A DNA stretch of 64,000 nucleotides from CALLPQ01 sp038531745 (GCA_038531745.1 JBCBBJ010000006.1:131776-195775); one strand, 5' to 3'; positions 26,448 to 35,814 are shown, counted from the first letter of the stretch. The notes: a model not told the origin generated them from the letters alone. Numbers and translations: made by a program.

Positions 26448-27407
26448 ATGGTGGCGCATCAAAAAGCGTGCGACCATTGTCACGGTGTTACAGTTCGAAC
26501 AAAGTGCAATGTCGTGGCGAAAACAGACCGAGAGACAATCACTTTTAGCGCCCGCGACGGGTACGAACTCACCGGCACGCTATTCGTGCCCATTGGCAAA
26601 CCGCGTGCCGGTCTTCTTATCAATAGTGCCACGGGGTTTCGCCAATCCTATTACCACCACTTTGCCGCCTATGCTGCGAGCCGCGGCTGTATTGTTCTCA
26701 CATTTGATTGTCGCGGCATCGGCGCGTCGGCACCGGATGCCCTTCGTGCTTTCCACATGCATTATACTGATTGGGGATGGCATGACATGCCCGCCGCGCT
26801 CGACGCTCTGGCCCAAAAAGCACCGGGGCTTGCGCTTATTCACGTGGGCCACAGCGTTGGAGGCCATTTTGTGGGCTTGTGGGACAATCATGACCGGGTC
26901 GATGCTCATGCTTTTGTTTGCGCTGGCTCCGGTTACTGGCGGGCCCATCGCCTCCCCTCGCCCATCTTTGAGCTCTATTTCTGGCACCTCTACGGCCCCT
27001 TGATGATACGCCGACACGGATATGTTCCCCGCGGTGCAGGGTGGCGCGGCACGGATTTACCGCGCGGTCTCTTTGAGCCTTGGCGGCGCTGGTGTCTGAG
27101 CCCTGATTACTTTGATAGCGAGGTGAGGAGCGACCCGCACTTTTCCGGTCATCATTATGAGTTGATCAGTAAACCCATCGACTCCTACGTCTATACAGAT
27201 GACCCCATCGCCACCCCCAAAACGGCACAAGCCATTCTTGACCTTTACCCGTCAGCACAAAGAACGCTGTTGGTTCGCGAGCCTAATGACCATGGCGTAA
27301 AATCCATTGGCCACAACGGCCCTTTTCAACCCCGCCATAGGCCAGCGCAAAAAGAAATTCTGGAAACGCTCGCAGCGCGTGTTGATATTGAGCTGGAAGA
27401 AGTCTGA
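26448..27407 (+). CDS. Alpha/beta hydrolase (COG4757-like)
   Basis: 319 residues with an alpha/beta hydrolase core. ARDGYELTGTLFVP begins the fold, the nucleophile elbow is GHSVGGH, a conserved TFDCRGIGAS precedes it, and SYVYTDDPIATP with NDHGVKSIGHNGPF supplies the likely Asp and His. The pattern matches predicted serine hydrolases of the COG4757 group; the substrate is unknown. The N-terminal 25 residues (with a CDHCHG stretch) may not be translated: the ATG at 26448 lacks a ribosome site and a GTG at about 26511 is an alternative start. Confidence 0.8.
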   Translation: MVAHQKACDHCHGVTVRTKCNVVAKTDRETITFSARDGYELTGTLFVPIGKPRAGLLINSATGFRQSYYHHFAAYAASRGCIVLTFDCRGIGASAPDALRAFHMHYTDWGWHDMPAALDALAQKAPGLALIHVGHSVGGHFVGLWDNHDRVDAHAFVCAGSGYWRAHRLPSPIFELYFWHLYGPLMIRRHGYVPRGAGWRGTDLPRGLFEPWRRWCLSPDYFDSEVRSDPHFSGHHYELISKPIDSYVYTDDPIATPKTAQAILDLYPSAQRTLLVREPNDHGVKSIGHNGPFQPRHRPAQKEILETLAARVDIELEEV

Positions 27408-27442
27408 CAGAGACTCACCGCGCTATGCCGCGCCTCATACGC

Positions 27443-28246
27443 CTAATCATCATAGTAAAAGGCACAGTCAGGCACGACGCGGGCGTCTTCGTCCTGACGA
27501 TTCCAAGGGTCTGTGGGCGCAATGGCAGGGCGCCCGGTGTCCGGGTCAAACCACACATGCAAGGTCCAGTACCGACCATGACGCTTGGCATCGAGATCGG
27601 TCTTAAGATCATCACGGGTGATGGCGTCCCGTCCCGCCGGGGTAATTGATTTACCAGCATCGACGGCGTCATTGCGCAGATCGTCATTCTCCGCACACCG
27701 AAAATTACCATTGGTGACCACGTGATAGCCGGCTTCATGAATGAGGAAGCGGTAAAAGAAATCACTCACATCGGCGCCAGCGTAACGCAGGACCGGCTGG
27801 GGACCCGGTTCATAAGGCATGGAGTACGCCATACCGATGACATTCCAGTTTGGCTTTCCCTCACCCTTTGCTTTTCGGAAAAACAGCAGATTAGGAAACC
27901 GCAGATCACCGGTGGCATCGCGAATAGTATTGAAATTCAGGAAAGGCTCCGTGCCGTCATGGGCAATCATGGTGACGCCAAAGCCTGCCAATTCCCCGCG
28001 GTTCAACCCCGCTGGATGGCTATCAACCCATTTCGGTGAGGTGGCATCATTGGCCGCCTTGATGTTCGGGTACGTACTTTGAATTTCCGACGCCACAATG
28101 GCCAGCGAGGTACTTTGTGCCGTGACAAAAACCACCGTATCATCGTCAACCCGCACCACATCACCGGGCAGGCCAAGCGTTTCACACCCCGCAAGCACCA
28201 TCGCACCCAAACCAACCAGCGCGCTTTCTATATTTTTTCTAATCAT
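27443..28246 (-). CDS. Lipoprotein of unknown function with a HEAGYH motif
   Basis: 267 residues. The N-terminal lipoprotein signal ends in VLAG-C21. The mature protein is soluble, with FVTAQSTSLAIVASEIQSTYPNI near residue 40 and FYRFLIHEAGYHVVTNGNFRC in the second half. The HEAGYH stretch recalls a metalloprotease helix but has three residues between HE and H, so it is not a true HExxH. Several conserved-looking Trp, Cys and Asp residues follow. I do not recognise the family. It is convergent with the hydrolase gene. Confidence 0.65.
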   Translation of the reverse strand: MIRKNIESALVGLGAMVLAGCETLGLPGDVVRVDDDTVVFVTAQSTSLAIVASEIQSTYPNIKAANDATSPKWVDSHPAGLNRGELAGFGVTMIAHDGTEPFLNFNTIRDATGDLRFPNLLFFRKAKGEGKPNWNVIGMAYSMPYEPGPQPVLRYAGADVSDFFYRFLIHEAGYHVVTNGNFRCAENDDLRNDAVDAGKSITPAGRDAITRDDLKTDLDAKRHGRYWTLHVWFDPDTGRPAIAPTDPWNRQDEDARVVPDCAFYYDD

Positions 28247-28740
28247 AGATCACCCTCCGTTTATTTTTAAATATACGCTTAAAAGTGATTTGCCTTAAAT
28301 ATCCCTCCCCCATTATGGGGAGGAGGGATCAGCCGATCTTGAGTACTTCACGAGACAAAGCCGGGCGCTTCTACGCCAACACCAGCCGGTCGCCGCATAA
28401 GAGTTCAGAATTAAGTATTTCAGGTAATTTTTACATATTACTATATACATCCTAAAATTCTGAATTAGTGATATTTGGGGATGAAATCATTTTATCTCTA
28501 GCTCATCTATACTCAAAGACCCTTTTTTTTAAGCGTACCTCTTCTCTCCAATTTTCGGGAATTTAACTTGTACGCCGACTCGAAACCGTTTCAAATTTGC
28601 GACGTTGAATTCAAGCTTTGCAAACGCAATCCCGCCTTATATGAGGCTTATTAATACGTGAAGACGATCGGAAGAATCAGGATTTTTCTGATACAAATCA
28701 CAAAGCGCTGATTGCGTTGACGTTGAGAAATGGGAGACCA
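28247..28740. other. AT-rich intergenic region upstream of the SASA-RTX gene
   Basis: 494 bases without a supported gene, clearly more AT-rich than its surroundings from about 28405 to 28620. It contains an inverted repeat TTCAGAATT (28404-28412) / AATTCTGAA (28456-28464) separated by 43 bases. It must carry promoters for the divergent lipoprotein and RTX genes. The base composition could also mark the edge of an acquired segment. Confidence 0.5.
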
Positions 28741-30561
28741 ATGAGCATCCCAATTTACGTTGTTGTCGGTCAAAGTAATGCCGGATTTTTAACCCGGTCC
28801 GCCACACTGTCGGGGCCATTGGGGATCGATCTGGACCAACCCTTGGTCGGTCGGCAGGTTGCTTCGGTAACAACAGACAGTTTTATCCTTTCTACTGTTT
28901 CCCAGGGAGCCACCTCGCTTGCGCGTTCAAGCCAGACCGCAGCAACCTGGTTTCCCGGTGATGAGGAAACCCCGCCGGGCGAGTTATACTCTTTGCTAGT
29001 CGACCATATTCGCACGCTAGTCGGCGACCCGGAAAATCCATCGGCGCATCTTGCGGGTATCATCTGGTCCCAAGGGGAAACCGATGCCCGCGTCATTGCA
29101 GAGAATAATGGGGACCCCGTGCGCCTTGCCGATGCCCAAAATTATGAAACACTGCTCACGCAAGTTCTTTCACAATTAGCCGAAGAATTTGGTACATTCG
29201 AAACCGTCCTTACACCAATTTCCTTATCAGGTCAGTGGGTGACAGACGACACGATCAACGGTCTTGAGGGCGCGGAGTTTGTCCGCCAAGCGCAATTTAA
29301 CGTTGCGCAGGCCCTGGAAAATGTTCAGCTCGTTGATCCAGAAGCGATTTTACGGGCCCTCGGCGGGGACTACTCTGCTTATTTCCGCGATACTATTCAC
29401 TATACGGAGAGCTTCTCCGAAATTATTACCCGGTCCGCACTTACGGTGCTCAATGCGCCAATACCTCTTTCGGACAGCGGCGAAACCGCCGTCGATGTTG
29501 CCGCCAGACTTTCCGACGAAACGCGCACGGCGTTTAATGATCTTATCGGAAACAACGGCGATCTTGTGCAGGGGTTGCCCCTCTCAACGGGCGTCAGTGC
29601 GGACGCCCTGCGCGAACGGCGTCTGGATGATACCGCACCCCCTCATCAAAATCCCCTGCCGCTCCATAACTGGTCAGCATTTTATACCGGGCTTGCGGAA
29701 GACTCCTTTTTGAACGCCCTCGAAACTTTTCTTTTGAGCAATGAAGAAGCCGCCCTTTTAAACGACCTTTATATAGGCGGAACACTTGGCGCCTTGGCTA
29801 GTAATGGGGTTGAGTTCACCCTTGGTGCCCTGGACGATACAATCCGGGGCGGTCTCGGCAATGATACGCTCATCGGGGAGGTGGGCGCTGACAATCTTGA
29901 TGGCGGTATCGGCGACGACAGCCTTAGCGGCGGGGTTGATAACGACGATCTGATTGGCGGCGATGGCGACGATACACTCCAAGGGGGTGAGGGTTCGGAT
30001 CGTCTGCAGGGGGACAAAGGCCAAGACAGCCTGGTGGGCGGCATCGGCGATGACACGCTGTCGGGCGGCGATGGCAGCGATTACATTTTGGGCGGTGACG
30101 GCGACGATCACCTTTTGGGTGGCGCTGATGATGATACGCTAATTTCCGGCGAAGGGGACGACACTATTGACGCCGGTAGTGGTAATGATGTTCTCTTGGG
30201 CGGCTTGGGCAGCGATATTCTCACCGATGGAGAGGGTGATGATTTGATCAAAGCCTATGCGGGCTTTGACACCATCAATATCGGCGCGGGCAACGACACC
30301 ATCATTGGCGGTTTCAATTGGGATCTCTTCATCTTTGAAGATAATTTCGGCATGGACCTGATAACCGATTTTGCCGCTGAGAACCGCTACGAGAAAATCG
30401 ACCTGTCAGCGGTCGCGAACATCACTGACGCCGATGATCTTTTTCTCAATCACCTGACGATTGACGGCACCACCGTGACCATTGATGCGGGCGACGGTAA
30501 CATCCTCACCCTGACTGATGTGGACATTGACGCGCTCGATGCTGACGATTTTATCTTTTAG
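28741..30561 (+). CDS. SASA-type carbohydrate esterase fused to RTX repeats
   Basis: 606 residues, no N-terminal signal peptide. Residues 1-220 look like a SASA (sialate O-acetylesterase-like, SGNH) domain: VVGQSNAG with the nucleophile S12, IWSQGETDA near 108-116 and the D217-TIH220 pair. A linker of about 140 residues follows. From about residue 363 to 523 there are tandem Ca-binding RTX nonapeptides (GGxGxDxLxGG type). The tail with DLITDFAAENRYEKIDLS and a final DADDFIF is typical of type I secretion signals. It is therefore probably a secreted deacetylase acting on polysaccharides. The start at 28741 has GGGAG; no type I exporter is in the window. Confidence 0.85.
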   Translation: MSIPIYVVVGQSNAGFLTRSATLSGPLGIDLDQPLVGRQVASVTTDSFILSTVSQGATSLARSSQTAATWFPGDEETPPGELYSLLVDHIRTLVGDPENPSAHLAGIIWSQGETDARVIAENNGDPVRLADAQNYETLLTQVLSQLAEEFGTFETVLTPISLSGQWVTDDTINGLEGAEFVRQAQFNVAQALENVQLVDPEAILRALGGDYSAYFRDTIHYTESFSEIITRSALTVLNAPIPLSDSGETAVDVAARLSDETRTAFNDLIGNNGDLVQGLPLSTGVSADALRERRLDDTAPPHQNPLPLHNWSAFYTGLAEDSFLNALETFLLSNEEAALLNDLYIGGTLGALASNGVEFTLGALDDTIRGGLGNDTLIGEVGADNLDGGIGDDSLSGGVDNDDLIGGDGDDTLQGGEGSDRLQGDKGQDSLVGGIGDDTLSGGDGSDYILGGDGDDHLLGGADDDTLISGEGDDTIDAGSGNDVLLGGLGSDILTDGEGDDLIKAYAGFDTINIGAGNDTIIGGFNWDLFIFEDNFGMDLITDFAAENRYEKIDLSAVANITDADDLFLNHLTIDGTTVTIDAGDGNILTLTDVDIDALDADDFIF

Positions 30562-30608
30562 AGCGTTAGCCTCGAACCGGCTGTGCCGTTGCACTTTCAC
30601 GCATCTCT

Positions 30609-32291
30609 CTACCGCTCCAACGGTTTGTATTTCACGCGCTTGGGCTGCACGGCTTCGACGCCGAGGCGTTTGATTTTGTCTTCGATATAGTCTTCGTAAT
30701 TGCCCTCGAACCATTCCACGTGGCTGTTGCCTTCAAAAGCGAGGATATGGGTAGCAATCCGGTCGAGGAACCAGCGGTCGTGGCTGATCACCACGGCGCA
30801 TCCGGGGAAGACCTCAAGGGCGCGTTCCAATTCGCGCAGTGTATCCACATCGAGATCGTTTGTGGGCTCGTCAAGGAGGATCAGGTTCGCGCCCTCGGTC
30901 AGCATTTTGGCCATCTGGACGCGGTTTCGTTCGCCCCCGGACAATTGCCCCACCTTCTTTTGCTGGTCGCCACCCTTGAAATTGAACCAGCTCACATAGG
31001 CGCGGCTCGGGACCTCACGCTTACTGCTGCCCTCCCCGGCCGACAGGCTGATCACATCAAGCCCGCCGGAGATTTCCTCCCAAACATTTTTGTTGGGGTC
31101 GAGGTCTTCGCGCGACTGGTCCACATAACCAAGCTTCACCGTGTCACCCACGCGGAACGTGCCCTGATCCGGCTCATCCTGACCCGTGATCATCTTGAAG
31201 AGCGTTGTTTTGCCCGCACCATTGGGCCCGATCACGCCAACAATGCCGCCCGGGGGCAGTTTGAACGACAGATCATCAATCAGATATTTCTCGCCAAAAG
31301 CTTTAGAAATGTTCGCCGCCTCAATCACCACACCGCCCAGACGCGGGCCCACGGGGATTTGTATCTGCGCCTGGCCTATTTCCTCCGTACCGGCACTATT
31401 GAGGAGATCTTCATAGGCATTGATCCGCGCCTTTGATTTCGCTTGCCGCGCTTTGGGGCTTTGACTGATCCATTCCAGTTCGCGGTTGAGCGCCTTTTGC
31501 TTGTTGGCTTCTTCGCGTTGTTCCTGCGCCAGGCGTTTGGCTTTTTGTCCAAGCCAGGAGGAATAATTCCCCTCATAGGGAATACCCTTGGCGCGGTCGA
31601 GCTCAAGAATCCACCCGGTCACATTATCAAGGAAATAGCGATCATGCGTAACCGTCACCACGGCGCCCGGAAACTCGCGCAGATAATTTTCCAGCCAGGC
31701 CACACTCTCCGCATCAAGATGGTTGGTGGGCTCATCAAGCAAGAGGAGGTCAGGCTTTGATAGGAGAAGCCGCGCCAGGGCGACCCGGCGTTTTTCACCG
31801 CCGGACAATTTGTCCACGGACCAATCTCCCGGCGGGCACCGCAAAGCCTCCATGGCCATCTCCACCCGTGCATCCAAATCCCACGCATCCAGCGCATCGA
31901 TTTCTTCCTGAAGGGCGGACATCTTCTCCATCAGCTCATCGGAGTAATCTTCTGCCATCTGCGCCGAGACGGCGTTGAACGCGTCAAGTTTGACCTTGAT
32001 GTCGGCAACGCCCTCCATGGCATTTTCAAAAACGGTCTTGTCCGCATCAAGCTCTGGCTCTTGCGCCAGATAGCCCACTTTGGCGCCGTCGGCGGCATAC
32101 GCCTCGCCGGAAAACTCCTTATCCACCCCGGCCATGATACGCAGCAATGTGGATTTACCCGCCCCATTGACCCCCACAATGCCAATCTTGGCATCGGGAT
32201 AAAACTGCAGATGCACATCCTCCAAAATTTTCTTGGAGCCATAGGCCTTGGTCAGGCCCTGCATAAAATAGATATATTGATAGGACGCCAT
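30609..32291 (-). CDS. ettA: Energy-dependent translational throttle protein EttA (ABC-F)
   Basis: 560 residues, close to E. coli EttA (555). Two ABC ATPase units are present, with Walker A GVNGAGKSTLLRIMAG and GPNGAGKTTLFKMITG, signatures LSGGEKRRVALARLL and LSGGERNRVQMAKML, and Walker B LLLLDEPTNHLD and LILLDEPTNDLD. There is no membrane domain. EttA binds the ribosomal E site and gates entry into elongation according to ATP/ADP. Start MASYQYIYFMQGLTKAYG at 32291 agrees with the family; the frame continues upstream without support. Confidence 0.96.
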   Translation of the reverse strand: MASYQYIYFMQGLTKAYGSKKILEDVHLQFYPDAKIGIVGVNGAGKSTLLRIMAGVDKEFSGEAYAADGAKVGYLAQEPELDADKTVFENAMEGVADIKVKLDAFNAVSAQMAEDYSDELMEKMSALQEEIDALDAWDLDARVEMAMEALRCPPGDWSVDKLSGGEKRRVALARLLLSKPDLLLLDEPTNHLDAESVAWLENYLREFPGAVVTVTHDRYFLDNVTGWILELDRAKGIPYEGNYSSWLGQKAKRLAQEQREEANKQKALNRELEWISQSPKARQAKSKARINAYEDLLNSAGTEEIGQAQIQIPVGPRLGGVVIEAANISKAFGEKYLIDDLSFKLPPGGIVGVIGPNGAGKTTLFKMITGQDEPDQGTFRVGDTVKLGYVDQSREDLDPNKNVWEEISGGLDVISLSAGEGSSKREVPSRAYVSWFNFKGGDQQKKVGQLSGGERNRVQMAKMLTEGANLILLDEPTNDLDVDTLRELERALEVFPGCAVVISHDRWFLDRIATHILAFEGNSHVEWFEGNYEDYIEDKIKRLGVEAVQPKRVKYKPLER

Positions 32292-32455
32292 GGTGGGGAC
32301 GGTCTTTCCGCAGAGTTTTGATGGTGCGGGCGCGTACCACAAATCGGGAACCGATGCCAACGCGCAACGCTTGGCCAAAAGCCGCGCATATCCTTGTTTT
32401 CAATGGCGCAGCAAGACCCTATATCTAGGAGCATCGATGCAGGAGGGGCATGACC

Positions 32456-32986
32456 ATGTCTGGCTATGTGGAAAAGACGCTGGGGACCGGCGAGGATATT
32501 GAATACCGGGCCCACTTTAACTGGACCTACAGTTTTTGGCCCCTGGTGTGGCTCCTGATTAGCATCACGCCAATCGTTATTCTGGCCTATGCGCAATTCT
32601 CTGCCGGGTTGCCGTGGTCGCAACTGGCCGTTGCCTGGTACATTTTCTTTGCCGGTTTACTCGTCGGCGTAATCCAGTTTCTGGGCCATATGATTGTTTT
32701 GTGGACCACCGAAATCGTGGTCACCACCTTCCGCTTCGTTTACAAAACGGGGCTTGTTTCGCGCAATACCCAAGAGGTGAGCCTGAACAAGATTGAAGAA
32801 ATCACCCTTCAGCAATCGATCTGGGGGCGGATCTTTGATTACGGGTCCCTTACCCTGCGCGGTACCGGTGTGGGTGTGATCACCCTGCCCAATATTGATG
32901 AGCCCATCAAAGTGCGCCGCGTGATAGAGAATGCAAAATCGAACCTGCGCGGGGTTTCAAGCCCATCGGAAGATGATGAGGATTAA
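32456..32986 (+). CDS. Membrane protein with bacterial PH (YdbS-like) domain
   Basis: 176 residues. A short polar N-terminus is followed by two membrane helices (WPLVWLLISITPIVILAYA and WYIFFAGLLVGVIQFLGHMIVLW), then a bPH2-type domain: TTEIVVTTFRFVYKTGLVSRNTQEVSLNKIEEITLQQSIWGRIFDYGSLTLRGTG. The domain is common and its exact role unknown. GGAGG lies nine bases before the ATG at 32456, which makes it a better start than the ATG six bases earlier. It precedes a DUF2461 gene by 21 bp. Confidence 0.85.
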   Translation: MSGYVEKTLGTGEDIEYRAHFNWTYSFWPLVWLLISITPIVILAYAQFSAGLPWSQLAVAWYIFFAGLLVGVIQFLGHMIVLWTTEIVVTTFRFVYKTGLVSRNTQEVSLNKIEEITLQQSIWGRIFDYGSLTLRGTGVGVITLPNIDEPIKVRRVIENAKSNLRGVSSPSEDDED

Positions 32987-33007
32987 GCCGGGCCGGAGCA
33001 CGCGCTG

Positions 33008-33700
33008 ATGTCAGAGTTCACGGGTCTGCCAGCAGACTTTTTCCCGTTCTTTGAGGCGCTTGCCGAAAACAATAACCGTCCCTGGTTTGAAGAAAATAAA
33101 GACCGATTCCGCAAAACAGTGCAGGACCCCTTGCTGGCGTTTGTGGAGGCTATTGGCCCAAAGCTGAAAAAAGTCTCGCCGCATTATGTTGCCGATGCGC
33201 GGCGTAATGGCGGGTCGGTTTTCCGAATTTACCGGGATGTGCGTTTTTCCAAAGACAAAAGCCCCTACAAAACACACGCGGCGGTTCATCTGCGCCATGC
33301 CCGCGGGAAAGACGCCCATACGCCCGGGTTTTATCTTCATCTTGCCCCTGACGAAATCTTTATGGGCGGCGGCATTTGGATGCCACCTGCCCCGGCTCTT
33401 TTACAAATTCGCGAGGCAATCCGCGATGAACCGGAACTGTGGAACCGGACGGTCAATGGCAAGGCGTTCAAAAACCGGTTCGGGTTCCTGCGCGGTGATG
33501 CTCTCACCCGCCCGCCGCGCGGTTTTGACAAGGATGATCCCCATATTGATCATATCAAACATAAGAGCTTTTTTGCCATGCGCGCCCTCGACCGGGCGGA
33601 TGTGCAAACCAAGTCCCTTTTGACAGTGGCCGAGCAAACCATGAAGGGCGCAAGCCCCCTGATAAAATTTCTCTGCGACGCGCTGGACGTCCCTTTTTAA
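33008..33700 (+). CDS. DUF2461 family protein
   Basis: 230 residues matching the DUF2461 family: FFPFFEALAENNNRPWFEENKDRF at the start, SVFRIYRDVRFSKDKSPYKTHAA in the first third, and FYLHLAPDEIFMGGGIWMP next. These three blocks are the family signature. No reaction is known. It is 21 bp downstream of the PH-domain gene and likely co-transcribed with it. Confidence 0.9.
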   Translation: MSEFTGLPADFFPFFEALAENNNRPWFEENKDRFRKTVQDPLLAFVEAIGPKLKKVSPHYVADARRNGGSVFRIYRDVRFSKDKSPYKTHAAVHLRHARGKDAHTPGFYLHLAPDEIFMGGGIWMPPAPALLQIREAIRDEPELWNRTVNGKAFKNRFGFLRGDALTRPPRGFDKDDPHIDHIKHKSFFAMRALDRADVQTKSLLTVAEQTMKGASPLIKFLCDALDVPF

Positions 33701-33798
33701 GATTTTGAGGCGCTTTGCCGCTATGACCGCGTACATTAAAAATGCTCTGTATCAGGACGAAAGTCATGATCGGTGGCTGTGAGTCAGTACCCTTGCGG

Positions 33799-34155
33799 TT
33801 ATGCTGGCGAGGTCATGCGTACCAGGACCCAAGCGAAAAGCGCGGGCACAGCCTGAATAGCAAAGAACCAGGGCGAGAGTGTAAAGCCCGCCGCTATGCC
33901 AAGCCCGATGACCATCATCAATAAGACCCGAACAGTGTTTCGCGATGAGTAGACGAGCGCCGACAACAACGCCGTCGCGAGCAATAGCTGCATGAACCCA
34001 AGATTGACAGCCAGGGCGCCGGTAACCTGCGTGGCGGCAGGCGAAAGGTTCAACACGGTAGCGCTCACCGAACCCCATTGAACAAGAGCGCCCCACGCCA
34101 GGGCTAGTTCAATAAACGCCACAACCACAATCGATGCCGTTGCCAGTTTCCACAT
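33799..34155 (-). CDS. DUF1304-like four-helix membrane protein
   Basis: 118 residues with four hydrophobic segments: IVVVAFIELALAWG, VNLGFMQLLLATALLSALVY, VRVLLMMVIGLGIAAGF and FAIQAVPALFAWVLV. The early Glu in a helix and the NLGF-QLLLA segment resemble the DUF1304 (COG3759) family of small integral membrane proteins of unknown role. It stands alone, convergent with the DUF2461 gene. Confidence 0.7.
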   Translation of the reverse strand: MWKLATASIVVVAFIELALAWGALVQWGSVSATVLNLSPAATQVTGALAVNLGFMQLLLATALLSALVYSSRNTVRVLLMMVIGLGIAAGFTLSPWFFAIQAVPALFAWVLVRMTSPA

Positions 34156-34264
34156 GGGTGGTTCCTTCTTTTTTATCCAGGGTGGCGAGTATGGCGCTAT
34201 AGTCTAAAGAGAAGAATAAAGCGGCGGTGACCTGTGGTACCCCGCCGTATGAGGACGCCTGATC

Positions 34265-34642
34265 ATGACGCAAAAAGATATTTTGTTTATGCTGCCGCCC
34301 GGTTTTGCGGACCGAAACCGCCGCGAATTCTGCCCCGAATGCGCCGAGCTTTGGGGGGTGCTGGCCTGGTATCCCGCCCTGCAGCCAGCACTCGATATTC
34401 GCTATCAACCCATCCACAAGCCGCGCGCGCAGATGACCACCATGCTGGGCGATAATCATCAAAACTGTCCAACCCTTATCTTGTCTCCACACAGTCCGCA
34501 TATTGGCAAGGCAGGCATAAAAACCGCCAACGGCCACCACTTTATCGACAATGCCCGCGATATGGCTGTCTATTTTGCCCACCGATATGGCACGCCCTTT
34601 CCGCGCGGCCATGCGGTCAATCAAACCGGAGCAACCGAGTGA
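34265..34642 (+). CDS. DUF3088 thioredoxin-fold-like protein
   Basis: 125 residues matching the DUF3088 pattern: LFMLPPGFADRNRREFCPECAELWGVLAWYP, then LDIRYQPIHKPRAQ, and NCPTLIL. The CPEC pair sits where a thioredoxin-like CxxC would be. Function is unknown. Its TGA stop overlaps the ATG of the next gene by one base (TGATG), so the two are translationally coupled. Confidence 0.85.
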   Translation: MTQKDILFMLPPGFADRNRREFCPECAELWGVLAWYPALQPALDIRYQPIHKPRAQMTTMLGDNHQNCPTLILSPHSPHIGKAGIKTANGHHFIDNARDMAVYFAHRYGTPFPRGHAVNQTGATE

Positions 34643-35283
34643 TGCGGTGTAATATCTGCGGCAGCACCGACTGAATCGATATGGGCCAACGCAAAAAAGT
34701 GCGCTGCGCCCATTGTGGCTCTCTGGAACGCACGCGCGCCATCGGCCTCTTTCTTGATCACTTTCAGATGCCGGGTCCAGACGCAAAAATCTTTCATATG
34801 GCCCCGGAAAGAGGTCTCGCCGCGTTTTTGCGCGCCAAAGACCCCGCACATTATGATGCGGTTACCGACTGCGCTGGGTTACCGTCTGATTATTATGACC
34901 TGATCATCCATAGCCACGGCTTGGAGCATATTCCCTGCTCCATCGCCTATGTGCTATTTCACTTGACGAGAGCGCTTAAACCCGGCGGGCTGCATCTATT
35001 CTGTATACCAATCTTAAAGGGGCACTATAGTGAGGATTTTGCCCCCCTAAGTGATGAGGAGGCAACGGCGCGCTTTGGTCAATTCGATCATTTGCGCCGT
35101 ATTTCCCGTGACGACATCGACCAACATCTGGGCCAAATCATCCGGATTGATCAAAATTACTCCCTATACGATACCTTCGACAAAAACGTCCTTGATGACG
35201 CTAACATTCCCGAGAACGAATGCACAGGTCTAAAAGGCAGCACGATCTTCATTGCCCGCAAAGAGGATTATCTCTTGCAGTAA
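34642..35283 (+). pseudogene. Zinc-ribbon SAM-dependent methyltransferase with in-frame UGA at codon 11
   Basis: The ATG at 34642 overlaps the DUF3088 stop and opens a frame with C3 and C6 of a zinc ribbon. It then meets TGA at 34672-34674. The same frame continues unbroken for 202 more codons with C22 and C25 (VRCAHCGSLER) and a class I methyltransferase domain: HMAPERGLAAFL, DYYDLIIHSHGLEHI and LKPGGLHLFCIPI. Without the stop the protein would have 213 residues and a complete CxxC/CxxC ribbon, so one base change explains the break. Re-initiation at the ATG at 34681 is possible, but no ribosome site is seen and half the ribbon would be lost. It may be a nonsense mutation, a sequencing error or readthrough. 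Confidence 0.75.
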
Positions 35284-35310
35284 GGGACGGGGCGCATCCG
35301 AACAAAACCG

Positions 35311-35802
35311 CTACCGCATCGCGCCGAAAGCTGACTGCACAATCGCGGCGAGGTTGCGCCCATCACAGTCATCAAACATTGCAGGCTGATCACTATCAAC
35401 ATCGAAAACAGCGATTAGTTTTCCGCTTGCGTCGTGGACGGGCACCACGATTTCCGACCGGGAGCGAGCGTCACAGGCGATATGACCCGGGAAGGCATGC
35501 ACGTCATCAATAATCTGGATATTGCCGCTCGCCGCAGCAGTGCCGCAAACGCCGCGCCCAAAGGGTATTCGTAAACACCCCATTGTGCCTTGATAGGGGC
35601 CAACAACCAATTCATCCTCCTTAAGCGGATCAACTTGGTAAAAGCCAGTCCAAAAGAAATGATCGAAGGTGTAGTGGAGAATATTCGAAACCGTTGCCAT
35701 GCGGGCAATAGATGAGGTTTCACCCGCAATGACAGCAGCAATTTCACCCGCCACGCGGTCATAAACTGCCTGCTTTTCTTCGATATTCGGTTCGGTGCCC
35801 AT
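35311..35802 (-). CDS. msrC: Free methionine-(R)-sulfoxide reductase (GAF type)
   Basis: 163 residues, one GAF domain. The three cysteines of the fRMsr family are present: in GTMGCLRIPFGRGVCGTAAA and in HIACDARSRSEIVVPV. FFWTGFYQVD and LIAVFDVDSD are also typical. It reduces free methionine-R-sulfoxide in the cytoplasm. It lies 12 bp downstream of the FAH-family gene and is probably co-transcribed with it. Confidence 0.93.
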   Translation of the reverse strand: MGTEPNIEEKQAVYDRVAGEIAAVIAGETSSIARMATVSNILHYTFDHFFWTGFYQVDPLKEDELVVGPYQGTMGCLRIPFGRGVCGTAAASGNIQIIDDVHAFPGHIACDARSRSEIVVPVHDASGKLIAVFDVDSDQPAMFDDCDGRNLAAIVQSAFGAMR

Positions 35803-35814
35803 GGCGGTAATCCT

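Noticed and set aside
34642..34720. UGA read as selenocysteine in the methyltransferase
   Set aside because: The position is not next to a redox motif that would need Sec, and no convincing stem-loop lies just downstream. Kept as a remote option only.
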